Shown piece by piece: positions 15,656-26,380 of a stretch of DNA of 64,000 nucleotides. Each line of letters opens with the position of its first letter. Position 1 is the first letter of the stretch. The translations under genes and the position numbers were made by a program. This DNA comes from Amyelois transitella (Eukaryota > Arthropoda > Insecta > Lepidoptera > Pyralidae): NCBI RefSeq assembly GCF_032362555.1, contig NC_083527.1:1736001-1800000 (forward strand), read 5' to 3'. The notes beneath the pieces were generated by a model. It worked only from the letters and a program-made list of their open reading frames with translations. It was not told the DNA's origin and searched no databases.

Positions 15656-18600
15656 ATGTTTAACTACAAGTATTTAACACGGGAACACCTTGAAGGGTTC
15701 GATAATTATAAGGTGAAGTATTTAATTAAAATGCCTATTCAATCTTTAAGACTCTTTTACCTTAAATTACAAAGTTATTATGCGTTTTCTCTTGTGCGCA
15801 TTTAAAACTTCTTACCTAACCTAAAAATCAATAATAATGGCCTTCAATTTTAAGCAGAAGTTTTACTGCAATACTGCGTTTAAAAGTCATTGGTTTACAC
15901 CTTATAAATCATGCTAATATACAAATTTATAATTTTAATCATTATGGAGACAATGTACTGATGTGTAAATAAATAAAATACTAAATACTTATTTTTATGT
16001 GCCACTGCTAAGCAAAATTCGTAATTTCCTATTGACTAATGTAATTATAAAATTGTAGGAAATTTTCTTATATATGAAATAATAAGGTTTCGTTATGAAT
16101 GAAACCTTTATTAACATGAAAGAATGAAAATTTGTTTTTAATGGAGGGAGATGAGTAAAGTTTAAAAACAACTTATCTAAGTCTTGTCCTCATCAAGTTC
16201 TGAAGCTTACATATAGAATGGCCACAGGGGCTCCTGAGAAGTGACAACACAACTTATAGGAGGATGATGAAATTAAAATGCAATCATACTGATGTGTGAT
16301 AAGATCATAATACATACATAGGTACCACAAAAAGTGGAGACATAAATATATGTATAGAAATACATTTGCCACAGAATCGGTGTAATAAAAAACAAATAAT
16401 TTTTTTTCTTCAGTACATGGCGATAGACACGAGTCCGCTGAGTGTCTATGTAATGCATCCATTCTGGAACAAAGTTGTTGAGGTAACTCCTTTTAATATT
16501 TCAAATCATAACTTGAATTTTTGTAACAAACTAAAAAATACACAAACAAACATATAATCACGTCTTTATCCCTTGCAGGAAAGACAGAGCCAACAGCCTT
16601 GAAAAGACTGATAGGCCATGTTCAGCTCTTAAAGTGAAAGAGATATAGACGCAATAATACGAATGAATGAATATTTCGAACTCCATGTTCACTCCACAAG
16701 GAAGTCTTTACTGATGATTATTAAAATCATCAATCAGGTAAAGACTTCCTCGTTTGACAAAATATTTACAACTTAACATCTATCTAATGTTTGTCCTAGA
16801 AACATATAATTTTAATCTTATCAAGAACAGATGATGATAAAAAGGCAATGATTTAAATTTTTTTTTTAGTTTGGTTTCTGTTATGATTCATAGTATATCA
16901 CAGCTTAGGTAACATTATTAGCATATCATAAATTGATATATTTTTGATTGACATAATATCTACACTAGCTTTTACCCGCAACTTCGCCCGCGTGAATTTA
17001 GCACTTTATTTAAGATTGATATAGGAGATAACTCGTGTAGTGGTTACAAATAAATAGACTTTTGCATATATTATATAGTTGGTATATGTGGTCTAATTGA
17101 TATAGGAATAAACGAAAATTTATGTAAGAAAGAGCATGCATATGTACTGCTTTTCATACATATTATCCAAAGAGTTTATTCATAAATTTATCAATTCAAT
17201 GGGCCATCTTTATGTACCACAATAACAAACAAGCACTTTGTGATTAAAACAGAGGAGACTCGGCGAAACAATTGTTTATTGTTACCAAATATCGCAAGAC
17301 TAGAACATCTTAAAACAATCAGTTATTGAATTAATATACCTTTCTTGAGAATTTTTGTTATATAGATATATTGTTTCCTGCGTCTGTCCCTATGTATGTA
17401 TGTATGCTTAGATCTTTAAAACTACACAACGGATTCTGATTAATTTTTTTTTATATGTATAAATGCTATCCGTGCGAAGCCGGGGCGCGTCGCTAGTACT
17501 GTATTATATATATTTTTTATAATAAAGAACACTTGCAACATCACATATAGCAGTATATTCCTTCTTATTTTCAGCTCGTTCCACGCTGGGTAGCCCCCAA
17601 CGTGCTTACCTTCGCTGGGTTCCTCCTAACAGTCCTCGACTTCTTACTACTATCGTATTACGACTACGACTATACCGCGGCCAGTTCGCCTATACACAAC
17701 GTCACGGTCTCCGAGGCGTCTCTGAACGGTCACGAGGAGAGAATCCCACGCGCGTTGTGGCTGGCGCTTGCCGTGTTCCTGTTCCTTGCTTATACTCTTG
17801 GTAAGACTCTTAAACAAGAAACATAAGGACCTTTATGAATGTTCTCTTTGCTGTTTTCACCAAAGCGGCTCTCCGCTTTGAGAGACATGGAGAGGGATCC
17901 ATTTCCACCGAAGCTAAGCGGAGAGGATATGTGGAAATAACGTTATCTGATTGGTTATTTAAAACACATTTGATCTCGCCTCCTCTCCTATCCATTTTGG
18001 TGATAACGGAGGCTTAGTCTTCTACACAACGACAATATCTTCGAGGCGCCTCTGAACAGACATTCAGAGAGAATCCCGGGTTCCTGTTCCTGGGTTACAC
18101 TTTTAAATCTAGCTTTTCTCCTTCTTTTTGATGTTTCAGTCACATGTGTGTCAAAGCTAGCCTCATCATTATAATGAAGAGCTATCATCTCACTAATCTT
18201 CTTCCTTGCATTCTCACCACTCTGGAGAGGAGCCTGGGGTATGCTTTTGACCATGGATCCTGGATTGGAACACAACAGGGTTTACACAAAACGACTACCA
18301 TCTGAACTCCGCAACCTTTTGCAGGAGAACCTAACCCATATTGGATCGATCATAATCATGATCCCATGATGAAACCTGCATTTGGGCAACTAAATGCAGG
18401 TTTCCTCACGATGTTTTCCCTCACCGTAAGATCGTGTCATCTCGCTAAAATCATCATATTAAATAACTTAATCTCAACTCAATTCCATCATTTATCCATT
18501 AAGCTGTACATCTCCTCTCAGTCTCTCCAAGACTGTTGGCTCATCCTACCCAGTAAGGGATGAAGTCGTGATTATATGTATGTATGTCTGTATGTAAATC

Positions 18601-21600
18601 ACTTAATCTCTTTACAGATGGTATCGACGGCAAGCAAGCGCGTCGCACCCAAACTTCAGGGCCGTTGGGAGAACTCTTCGACCATGGTCTGGACTCCTAC
18701 TCAGTGTTCTTCATACCAGCGTGCCTCTACTCCATATTTGGGAGATTGGATTACTCCATACCGCCTATTAGGTGAGTACACTCTTTATTTTTAATTTTGT
18801 AATATAGGTTTCTCTTAGTGTCAATGTTTTTTGCATCTAAATCTGATTCAACCTATTGTACCTTAAAGAAAACCATTTTTGCATTTTAATTAAGCAGTGC
18901 CGTGTAGTTTCTGGCAATTTAGAATATAACACCAATTTGTTCCCATGGATATCGTAAAGGCGACTAAGGGAAAGGCTTATAAACTTGGGAGTCTTCTTGT
19001 AAGCGATGGCTAGCCATTAACAGCTGAATGTGACCCGTCAGTCTTACAAGACTGCTGGCTGTCTGCCCCGCAAGGGATAAAGACGTGATTATATTAATGA
19101 ACGATCATTAACTGCTATACAGCTGAGCCTTTCAGTTTTATCTAGACTGTGGCTCACTCTATAGGATGATGGAAGCATCTAGTAAAAACATTTTAAAATG
19201 AAATATTACAAAAATGTTGTCACAATAAAAAAAAAAATCAATCACACCCACAACGTTGGAAAGACTAAAAAAATATGTATATAACTTTTTCTTATTTCTT
19301 CTCAGAATGTATTACGTGATGTGGAACCTGCTTCTAAACTTCTACATCAGCCATTGGGAGAAATATAACACTGGCGTGTTGTTTCTACCGTGGGGGTATG
19401 ACTTCAGCATGTGGGTATGTCAATCTACATCAGGTATTTTTCTCATGAACCATTATTATACCCCGATTCAGTTTTTGCTGCAGACTATTGGAACCGTGCG
19501 GTTCTGACACTTTAGAATAGGACCGCTCTCTGTCTTTCCTATGGATGTCGTAAAAGGCGACTAAGGCTTATAAATTTGGGATTCTCCCATTAGCCGATGA
19601 GCTAGCAACCTGTCACTATTTGAAGCTCAATTTTATTAGTAGGACAAACAGCTGAACGTGGCTTATAAGACAAGACTGCTGGCTCTGTCTACCCCGCAAG
19701 AAGTATAAACATGATTATATCACACCCGTTTCCCATTGGGGTAGGCAGAGACTATGGAATTCCACTTGCTACGATCCTTACATATATCCTATATCCTTAC
19801 TATGTACTTTCAAGACTGTTGGCTCTGTCTACCCCGCAAGGGATATAGACGTGACCATATGTATGTATGTTACTATGTATGTATGCATGTACAATAAATG
19901 TATTTCTTTTCGTTACAGGCGTCAATAATGTTCTTCATATGCACGTATATAAACGGAACAGTTTTCTACAAGCGATACATTTTCGCCGGATACACCCTAG
20001 CGAACGCGTTCGAAATACTCATATATGCTACTGGTGTGTTCACGAATCTGCCTGTGGCAATATATAATATATACAAGTAAGTACCGTGTGGTTACCGGCA
20101 CCAATGCAAAAAAGAATAGGACCACTCCATCTCTTTCCCATGGATGGCGTAAAAGGCGACTAAGGAATAGGCTTACAAATTTGGGATTCTTCTTTTAGGC
20201 GATGGGCTAGCAACCTGTCACTATTTGAATCTCCATTCTATCATTAAGCCAAATAGCTGAACGTGGCCATTCAGTTTTTTCTAGACTGGTGGCTCTGTCT
20301 ACCCCGCAAGGGATATAGACGTGACCATGTATGTGTGTGTGTGAACTAACAACTAGACGAAGATAATAAAACTGGCATATGATAAAAAAAACCTCATTCA
20401 AATCACCTATTCTTATTTCAGATCGTACAAACTCCGTACAGGCAAGATGAGATCTTTAAGCGAAGCGTTACGCCCACTCTGGTCCTTCGTATCCGTGCTA
20501 GTGGTCTGTTCGATATGGGTGCACAAGTCACCATCATTGCTGACGTACGATCTCAGAGTGCTGTTTCTGCTTATAGGAACTATTTTTAGTAATGTTGCGG
20601 TAAGTTGTAATATAAATAAACTAATTTTGGTCCACGGCACAGCCTACATTATGCTTGAAATTCCGGTTTTCCTGGTCCCCGTAAATTATTCCCATGCTGC
20701 TGACTGAGACCGCTGCTGGTGACATTTAAAACAACTGCATCCTTTTAAACATAGACTATACCCATGCTTCTGGGCCATTTGAGCCTATTTTTATTTAAAT
20801 TAACGTCATCATTTTCACATTTAAAAAAAAACCCTCAAAAACTACGTCACACGCTTTATTAAAGACCACTACTACAAAAAGAAATTAAAACTATCGCTCA
20901 GCTGAATGAATTGTGTCGTTAACCTCCGAATCGTATGCGTCGCTTTTCGCCGGCCGGGATGATATAACGTATTTAGGATCGTGGATTTTGATACTTTTTT
21001 TTTCGTACTTTCTGAAATATGAACTGATATTTTTCTTTTAACGTTTTTAAATATCCTTTAGATGAGTGCACTTAACAGTTAGATTTATGCAGTTGAATTT
21101 AAAGTCACCCTGTATAAACTTGGTACAGAGAAGATGTTTAGGTCCTTCGTATCCGAGCTAGTGGTCTTCTCGATATGGGTGAACAAGTCTCCTTATTTAT
21201 TAATGTGCACAAAATTATATACAGGAGCATTTATTAACACACAAATTGAAAGTGACCGTTTTTAGGATTTATAATTTTCGAGTCCTGTTATCAAAAGTGT
21301 ATCAGTTGCATTCATCAAAAGACTGAAAGGTCACATTCAGTTTCCTGGCTATATGATAGAATTAGATTCATATAGTGACGGGTTGCTAGCCCGTCGCCTC
21401 TAAAGGAAAGAACAGATAGCCAGCAGCCTTTTTAGACTGCTGGCTTTGTCTACTTGGCAAGGGATATAGACATTATTATAATAAAAAAAAACTGATCCCT
21501 TTTTGAGTTTGTGGCGACATCTCTACGCCACGTCAATCATCGCGAAGAAATTGACGCGCTCAACCGATAGCAGCGAAGAATCTAAATCGCGATTTCAAAG

Positions 21601-22501
21601 ATTTCACGGATTGGAGTATAAATACAACCTCTGACACAACATCGTCTGTCGCGCGGTTCCCCAGGCATCACACCTAGCTTGGCGGAAGATCTTCGCTTTG
21701 ATGGTGGTCGAGCTGAATCATCGCTCCCGCTACAAGTTGAAACATGATAAAAAGCTTTCCTTGTCCGTCAGTGCCGCCTAATAGTGAGCCAGATGAGCGG
21801 GCAGCGCTGCGAGCTGGTGAACCGGCTGGTGTGGGCGCTGGCGGCCGCGGCGCTGGCGGCGCAGGCGCAGCCCCGCCTGGCGCCCGCCGCGCTGCGCGCG
21901 CTCGCCGCCGCCGCCCTCGCCGCGCACCTGCACTACGGCGCATGCGTGGTGAGACTGATATCTACATCCACTGTACACTATCTTCGGGACAGCCGACACT
22001 GATTCTTGGCCGCGTGTCTACATCCACTGTACATTAGTTCTGGACAGCGATTAGTTCTTTCCGCTTGCAACGATCCTTGCGTATTTCTTTCTCTAGTTTC
22101 AGACATTTGAAATACTCCCACGATTAATACACTACTAATACTAAAAATTACATTTTAATCAAAAGATCGCCACAATATACTATAGAATAGGAGGTGAATA
22201 TTTGTAGGGAATCAAATATAGTGCTTTTTACTTTATCCGCCGCGTCGCTAGTGTCGCCATATATACACCGGACCAAATTTTATACAATAACTCTGAATAA
22301 AAATAACTGCGGCATTCTGATAAACAGACGCACATGACAATACTAAAAGTCCCATTATTGCCTTTTGGCTAACGATTTGTTTAACTTTAAAAATTGTAAA
22401 CATATAACCCGCTTATAAAATGTAATTCTCCTTTTCAGGTGAGACAAATGTGCGACCACTTCAAAATAAGCTGTTTCCACGTAAAACAGAGGTCAGATTG
22501 A
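15656..22501 (+). CDS. EPT1: Ethanolamine phosphotransferase (EPT1/selenoprotein I family), complete, 9 exons
   Basis: This enzyme transfers phosphoethanolamine from CDP-ethanolamine to diacylglycerol in the ER/Golgi membrane, the last step of the Kennedy pathway. Coding exons by GT-AG sites and continuous phase: 15656-15712, 16414-16482, 17575-17800, 18618-18771, 19306-19414, 19919-20076, 20422-20599, 21772-21948, 22439-22501. They total 1191 nt, or 396 aa, close to the 397 aa of human EPT1. The start [19 protein letters not shown] matches the family N-terminus. The CDP-alcohol phosphotransferase signature DG(x)2AR(x)8G(x)3D(x)3D is complete, from D121 to D143, with its three Asp at 121, 139 and 143. 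HWEKYNTG and LPWGYD follow, then several hydrophobic membrane segments. Exon 8 is far more GC-rich and Ala-rich than the rest. The stop is TGA after QRSD, where the vertebrate protein has selenocysteine. Introns hold SINEs and decayed copies of exons 3 and 7. Very sure of the family; ethanolamine rather than choline use is inferred from closer resemblance to EPT1. Confidence 0.95.
16699..16750 (+). other. Intronic hairpin, possible small-RNA precursor
   Basis: A perfect 13 bp outer stem (AGGAAGTCTTTAC with GTAAAGACTTCCT) and an 8 bp inner stem (TGATGATT with AATCATCA) are separated by a 5 nt bulge on the 3' side, with an ATTAA loop. It sits in intron 2 of the EPT gene on the same strand. It could be a small foldback transposon or a microRNA-like hairpin; the sequence alone does not decide. 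Confidence 0.4.
17850..18012. repeat. MITE-like repeat in EPT intron 3
   Basis: The segment contains short inverted repeats: AAAGCGG-ctct-CCGCTTT near the left, and ATTTCCAC/GTGGAAAT around the middle. Its style is that of small non-autonomous lepidopteran elements. It lies between exon 3 and the decayed exon 3 copy at 18018. Confidence 0.45.
18018..18112 (+). pseudogene. Decayed partial copy of EPT exon 3
   Basis: This intronic stretch aligns to 17690-17800 of exon 3. CTACACAACG, TTCGAGGCGCCTCTGAAC, GAGAGAATCCC and TTCCTGTTCCT all have near-identical counterparts in the same order. A deletion of about 26 nt after GAGAATCCC removes the part coding for RALWLALAV and shifts the frame. No convincing acceptor or donor flanks it. 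It is read as a tandem duplicate about 330 bp downstream of the source exon that no longer codes. Confidence 0.8.
18190..18430 (+). repeat. Interspersed family C copy
   Basis: The family is recognised by ACCACTCTGGAGAGGAGCC, ACCATGGATCCTGGATTGG, ATTGGATCGATCATGGTTAC-like and GCAGGTTTCCTCACGATG blocks in fixed order. Other copies: 4545-4880, 11215-11280 continued at 11540-11760, 12655-12880, 36610-36890 and 38380-38610, all in + orientation. I cannot assign it to a named family. Confidence 0.7.
20083..20335 (+). repeat. SINE-like family A, near full-length
   Basis: A high-copy element of about 255 bp. Its head is like GCCGTGTGGTTACCGGCACC; the body contains ACCACTCCATCTCTTTCCCA, GGCGATGGGCTAGCAACCTG and CCCCGCAAGGGATATAGACG; the tail is rich in TATG. 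This copy begins only about 6 bases after the exon 6 donor of the EPT gene. Other copies or pieces, either strand: 1-90, 1870-2110, 3236-3325, 4005-4160, 6075-6220, 16555-16640, 18930-19100, 19497-19720, 19800-19870, 21310-21475, 26392-26510, 34505-34665, 35005-35155, 35650-35830, 38262-38370, 40437-40650 and 40695-40910. Confidence 0.85.
21112..21240 (+). pseudogene. Decayed partial copy of EPT exon 7
   Basis: GGTCCTTCGTATCCG, GCTAGTGGTCT, TCGATATGGGTG and ACAAGTC match exon 7 (20482-20530) in order. Read in the exon frame it gives [18 protein letters not shown] against [18 protein letters not shown] in the real exon. TATAAACTTGGTACAG just before it resembles the exon start coding YKLRTG, and about 25-30 nt between the two blocks are missing. 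The 3' part is eroded and no donor remains. It lies about 650 bp downstream of exon 7, within intron 7. Confidence 0.85.
21505..21715 (+). repeat. Interspersed family I, three copies in the window
   Basis: Shared blocks are GTGGCGA.ATCT..ACGCCAC, AAGATTTCACGGATTGGAG, ACAACCTCTGACACAACATC and a final CTAGC.TGGCGGAAGATCTTC. The other copies are at 7618-7830 and 13850-14010. This one ends about 55 bases before the EPT exon 8 acceptor. Confidence 0.75.
21959..22070 (+). repeat. 56-bp tandem duplication after EPT exon 8
   Basis: TCTACATCCACTGTACA occurs at 21961 and again at 22017, with related flanks. The first unit begins 11 bases past the exon 8 donor. Confidence 0.75.
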
Positions 22502-22525
22502 CTCTTAGACGACGATGCGTGCTAA
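22499..22525 (+). other. TGA at the vertebrate selenocysteine position, then a 7-codon open tail
   Basis: EPT exon 9 reads [20 protein letters not shown] and then TGA. The human protein has the same layout, ending in NSD-Sec-LGMEEKN. Here the codons after TGA read LLDDDAC and then TAA. Lepidoptera are reported to have lost selenoprotein synthesis, so TGA is taken as an ordinary stop. The tail may be a relic or chance. Confidence 0.6.
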
Positions 22526-22833
22526 ACATGACACATATAGCTAACATAATGTACGGCTACCATATCCACTATACAGGGTGAATGGTATGAAACGCGAAAT
22601 ATTTCACCTACTTGCTTATACCATCACTCTGAACAACTTTACCTATGATTATTTATACCATTAGCCCTGTATTGCAGAGTTACTTGTAAAATAACAATCT
22701 CGTAAGACTTGGTAGCTAGTCATATTTATAACAATATTTGTTCCTTGAGTTATGCTAATTCGTTACATTAAAAATATTTTTTATTGTTATGTTTGTTCTC
22801 AACTGACTAGACTTAAACATTTGACGACATTAC

Positions 22834-22839
22834 AATAAA
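22834..22839 (+). terminator. Poly(A) signal, EPT gene
   Basis: AATAAA lies about 330 bases after the stop. It is the first well-formed signal downstream in an AT-rich 3' flank. Confidence 0.45.
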
Positions 22840-23637
22840 ACTTTGGTAAATATTTTTTTTTATTAATTTATTGAGTTCAATCAAAACTTTTTGAACAAAT
22901 GTTTATATGATGTTCGCTACCTTATCTTGCGAGGTTATGGATGTTTTACAAATAACCCTGTATTTATATATGTAATATAATAATTTACATGGCCGGTAGA
23001 TGATTTCTTTATTTGAGGACTACTTGTATTAGACCAAGTGAATATTACGTTTTAAAAGTACATTATGTTTAAAGCTTATGTTATTGTTTTAATATTGATG
23101 TGTACACGAAATTGAAAATGTCACAGTTTTTAAACGGAGACAAGTCATAATGCAAAGTTAAAACCAGTAGTAGTGAGTTGTTGTGAAAAAAATGGGGAAT
23201 ATTAAGTACATACAGAATTAAAACGGCCTAAGTGTGCAACTGTTTATAAGATATAAACAAGATAAATGTAGAGTAAACAAAATATCAACCTACCCAAATT
23301 CACTGCAATCTTTCTACTAATAATCTCCGTCATAGAGTACAATGCATTACTTGATATGCATGTACTTATTTAATTGTTTATATCAATTAATTGCTATAAT
23401 AATTTGCCTTTCTTTTATTATAATGTCTTTTTCGCTTTTATTAAAATTCCAATATGGCTCTGACTGGGCAATTTATTTAACGATTTACAGTTTGCGCCTA
23501 ACATTTTTAATACTTTCGTTGTGTACGTCTTTATTTTTTGGAAATGTAGCACGCATTGTCTTTTTTTTCTTAATTATTTTAGTTTTCTTAAATTTATGAT
23601 TTTGTTGTGTTGAAATCTGGTAAACATACCACGTAGT

Positions 23638-23742
23638 ATGGCACGCGCGGATAACTATCGCTGTCTCGTGTCTCGTCATAATAAAAAGCGAAACAGCGAT
23701 AATGTTTCTGGCGATAAAATCGGCATCGCGCGTGCCATGCAG
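23638..23742. mobile_element. Foldback MITE, family F
   Basis: It begins ATGGCACGCGCG and ends CGCGCGTGCCAT, which are inverted copies. The inside carries ACTATCGCTGT, a TATTATGACG-like block and AGCGAAACAGCGATA, themselves partly self-complementary. Related copies: 32760-32860 (degenerate), 36250-36364 continued at 36599-36615, and 39628-39728. No coding capacity. Confidence 0.75.
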
Positions 23743-25412
23743 AACCAAGGCTATATCATCATATTATGATCGATAAACGCCTGTTTTTCTGTATGTTTTG
23801 TATTATTTATTTCTGGGGGTTCTATTTGTTCAATTGGTGTCACTTGACACTGACCTTATTACATGATTTTGTTCATTATTTTTAATAATGATCAAGCTAT
23901 GTAGTCTATTCTTTTAAAATAAAAATTAAATGCTCGTCATTCTAAAGCATTACGCTTTTTGAATGACTAACGTCGCTTCGAACAAAACGATTGAAACAGA
24001 CACTCGTCACAATGTCACCAGTTTTATAATGAACCCCTTATAGTATTTTGCGTACGGTATTATTTTATTTTAAATTTTCGCGTGTCTACGTGTAATTAAT
24101 CTATATTTTAAGCTAGTTACTGTTGTGTTAAAATTTAAGAACAAAATGCTATTTTTTTCTGAAGCCATATGAGTATTTTACGGGTTGTAAAAAAATGGTA
24201 TGAATATTTGAGAGGGATGTTCAGCCTAGTAAATTGATTTCATTTTAAAAAGAAAATTCTGAGAACAGTAATGAACGTATAGCGAAAATAATTATTAAAT
24301 TTCTAAGAAGGATCCCTTAAAAACATCTTTCCATAGAAATGAAACGTTCGATATATCGGAAGAAGAAATATTTCACTATGAAAAGATATAAAATCTAGTA
24401 CTGAATGTACCCTCAAAGTTTTTACATATTTTTTATAGATCTGCATAGATCCTTGTAGATCTAACGAACAATATTGTTGTCAAAGTGTGAAAAACCAATG
24501 TGTATTTTATTTTAATTAATGACTTAACTATTCTTTTTTAATTTGTATTTCAGTTGAACTGATAAATTGTCATTTTGCTACACTGAGATTTATTTAATTT
24601 GGATAAAATCATTCCCTAAGAGGTTGAATTTATTAGCAGTTTTTTTTAGAAATCTCACAGTTCAATTTTTAGTTTTAAGTATTTTACGTGTTAATATTAA
24701 TTTGTAAGTTAAATCCAGTGACTATTTAGTGACGGCTTTACTTTTTTTAATACGTCACAATATCTTTGTTTTTGCACTAACTAAAATTGTGCTAGTATAA
24801 TACAGCCAATTTTAATAGTCATGTTTGACAGCAGGATGGAGCGTTAAGTTCTTAATTGGAGCGAAAGAGATAGAATATTGACGTGGTTTGAAATACATAA
24901 AGCGGGTGTGTATATAGTTTGCTATAAACAAAATAATACCATCTCACGCCTTGAGTGGTGTTGATTGTGTATAGGGTAACTCAGTTATCAAATCTTCACT
25001 AAATCTTATTAAACGAAATAGTGAAGAATTCCAATCTACTGACAACAAGTGTTATAAATAAAATGCTCGACAAATGACATATCAAAGAGGATAAAACTCG
25101 ACGCTCTTTTTACAGAACCGACATTAGACACGTGTCAATTTCGATTGACAGTTGTCAAATTTGACGTTTAAGAAAGGCTGTTTTCTTGTGGCTGTTCAAA
25201 TGTTGTGAAGTTAGTGAAATTATATCACAGTATTTATTTAACAGTATCTTTAAGTGTAAATCAAAAATAGTATTATATATTTTGAAATTAGTCCCATTTT
25301 TTTGTGACGGCATTAATTTAAGTACCTATGACAGATGCTACTATCTAGAAGTTTAGAAGCGATGCGACGCAACGCGACCGGTGTAATACTGGCGCAATCA
25401 CAAGTTTATCTA

Positions 25413-25508
25413 AAGCTTCGTACACACCGATCCAACTAACTGGGCACCTTCATTTGTCTTGACCGGACGGTTTGACGAACATACGTTGGCGAGGTGTGTA
25501 CGCAGCTT
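25413..25508. mobile_element. 96-bp MITE with terminal inverted repeats
   Basis: The left end AAGCTTCGTACACACC and the right end GGTGTGTACGCAGCTT are inverted repeats with one mismatch. There is no open frame. Seen once in this window. Confidence 0.7.
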
Positions 25509-26261
25509 GAGCTTTGAACAAATGTCTTAAGAAATGATTTATATTATTTTAAGTTAAATTCGATGAGGGAAGTGTCCTATTCTGCATCCATAAACGACGA
25601 TTTACTATGAAATTAAATGTGAACGCTATTTGATATAACTCGATTCATATAAAAATATGAAATCCAATTCAACTTGACACTATTTAATTACTATAGTCCA
25701 TTTCTATAGGCACGGAAATAAAATTAAACCAATCCTGATTTATATTTAATTTATAGTCATGAAAAGCAAAATCAAATAACAGATATCATAATGGATCACT
25801 TTTGCTATTAAACTATATTAATAAAAATGTATTTTTTTTACAAAAATACATATCAAAATTATTCATTTTTAGTAGGTATACCTAAAGAACTGGACTATAC
25901 GTATGTACACTCAACGGCAGATAAACATGGTCATCTGTTCATGCAAACTCAAACCAATGACGGGTTAGGTTTCTATGTTGTTGATTGTACAAGACTATTA
26001 CAATTTCATAGTATATAGTAAGTGTTTAAACATTTGTTTGTTGTTATATAAACCACTTTTTTTGCAAAGTACATGATATAAATGTATCTGATATATCTAA
26101 GGAGCCATTATCATACAAAATCAAGTGCCTGTTAGTTATATAGTTGGTGCAGAGTTGACAATTTTGACAGGAATCTACTAAGAATTTCGTAGCGAGCTTT
26201 CGAAATTGTAACCTTTTTTTACTTAATTATTTACTGTATACATACATATCAAAAGTACCCG

Positions 26262-26380
26262 CAACCGCCGAGCTTGCACGAAGAGAGTTATGAATGTGGA
26301 TGAAGCGAAGGAAGTATGCAGAGATCGTGGCAAGTGAAAAGAAGTAGTCTCTGCCTACCCCTTCGGGAAAGAGGCGTGAC
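26262..26380 (-). repeat. Interspersed family B copy
   Basis: Read on the minus strand the blocks are GCCTCTTTCCCG, AGGGGTAGGCAGAGACTAC, CCACGATCTCTGCATACTTC, TTCGCTTCATCCACATTCAT and CTCTTCGTGCAAGCTCGGCG. Other copies: 4895-5060 (+), 12105-12240 (+), 30095-30225 (-, degenerate), 31888-32000 (-), 33790-33860 (-) and 35870-35960 (+). Confidence 0.75.

Noticed and set aside
21674-22037. Ala/Arg/Pro-rich frames on both strands
   Set aside because: Out-of-frame readings of the GC-rich EPT exon 8.
22570-22625. Stem-loop ATGGTAT...ATACCAT with ATGA and AAA as a possible SECIS element after the EPT TGA
   Set aside because: The core spacing and the GA quartet of a SECIS are not evident. The sequence looks like the start of a repeat, and Lepidoptera are reported to lack selenoproteins.
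23342-23599. 85-codon hydrophobic frame
   Set aside because: Composition is that of AT-rich sequence (Leu, Ile, Phe, Tyr). There is no family resemblance, no splice context, and it lies in the EPT 3' flank.
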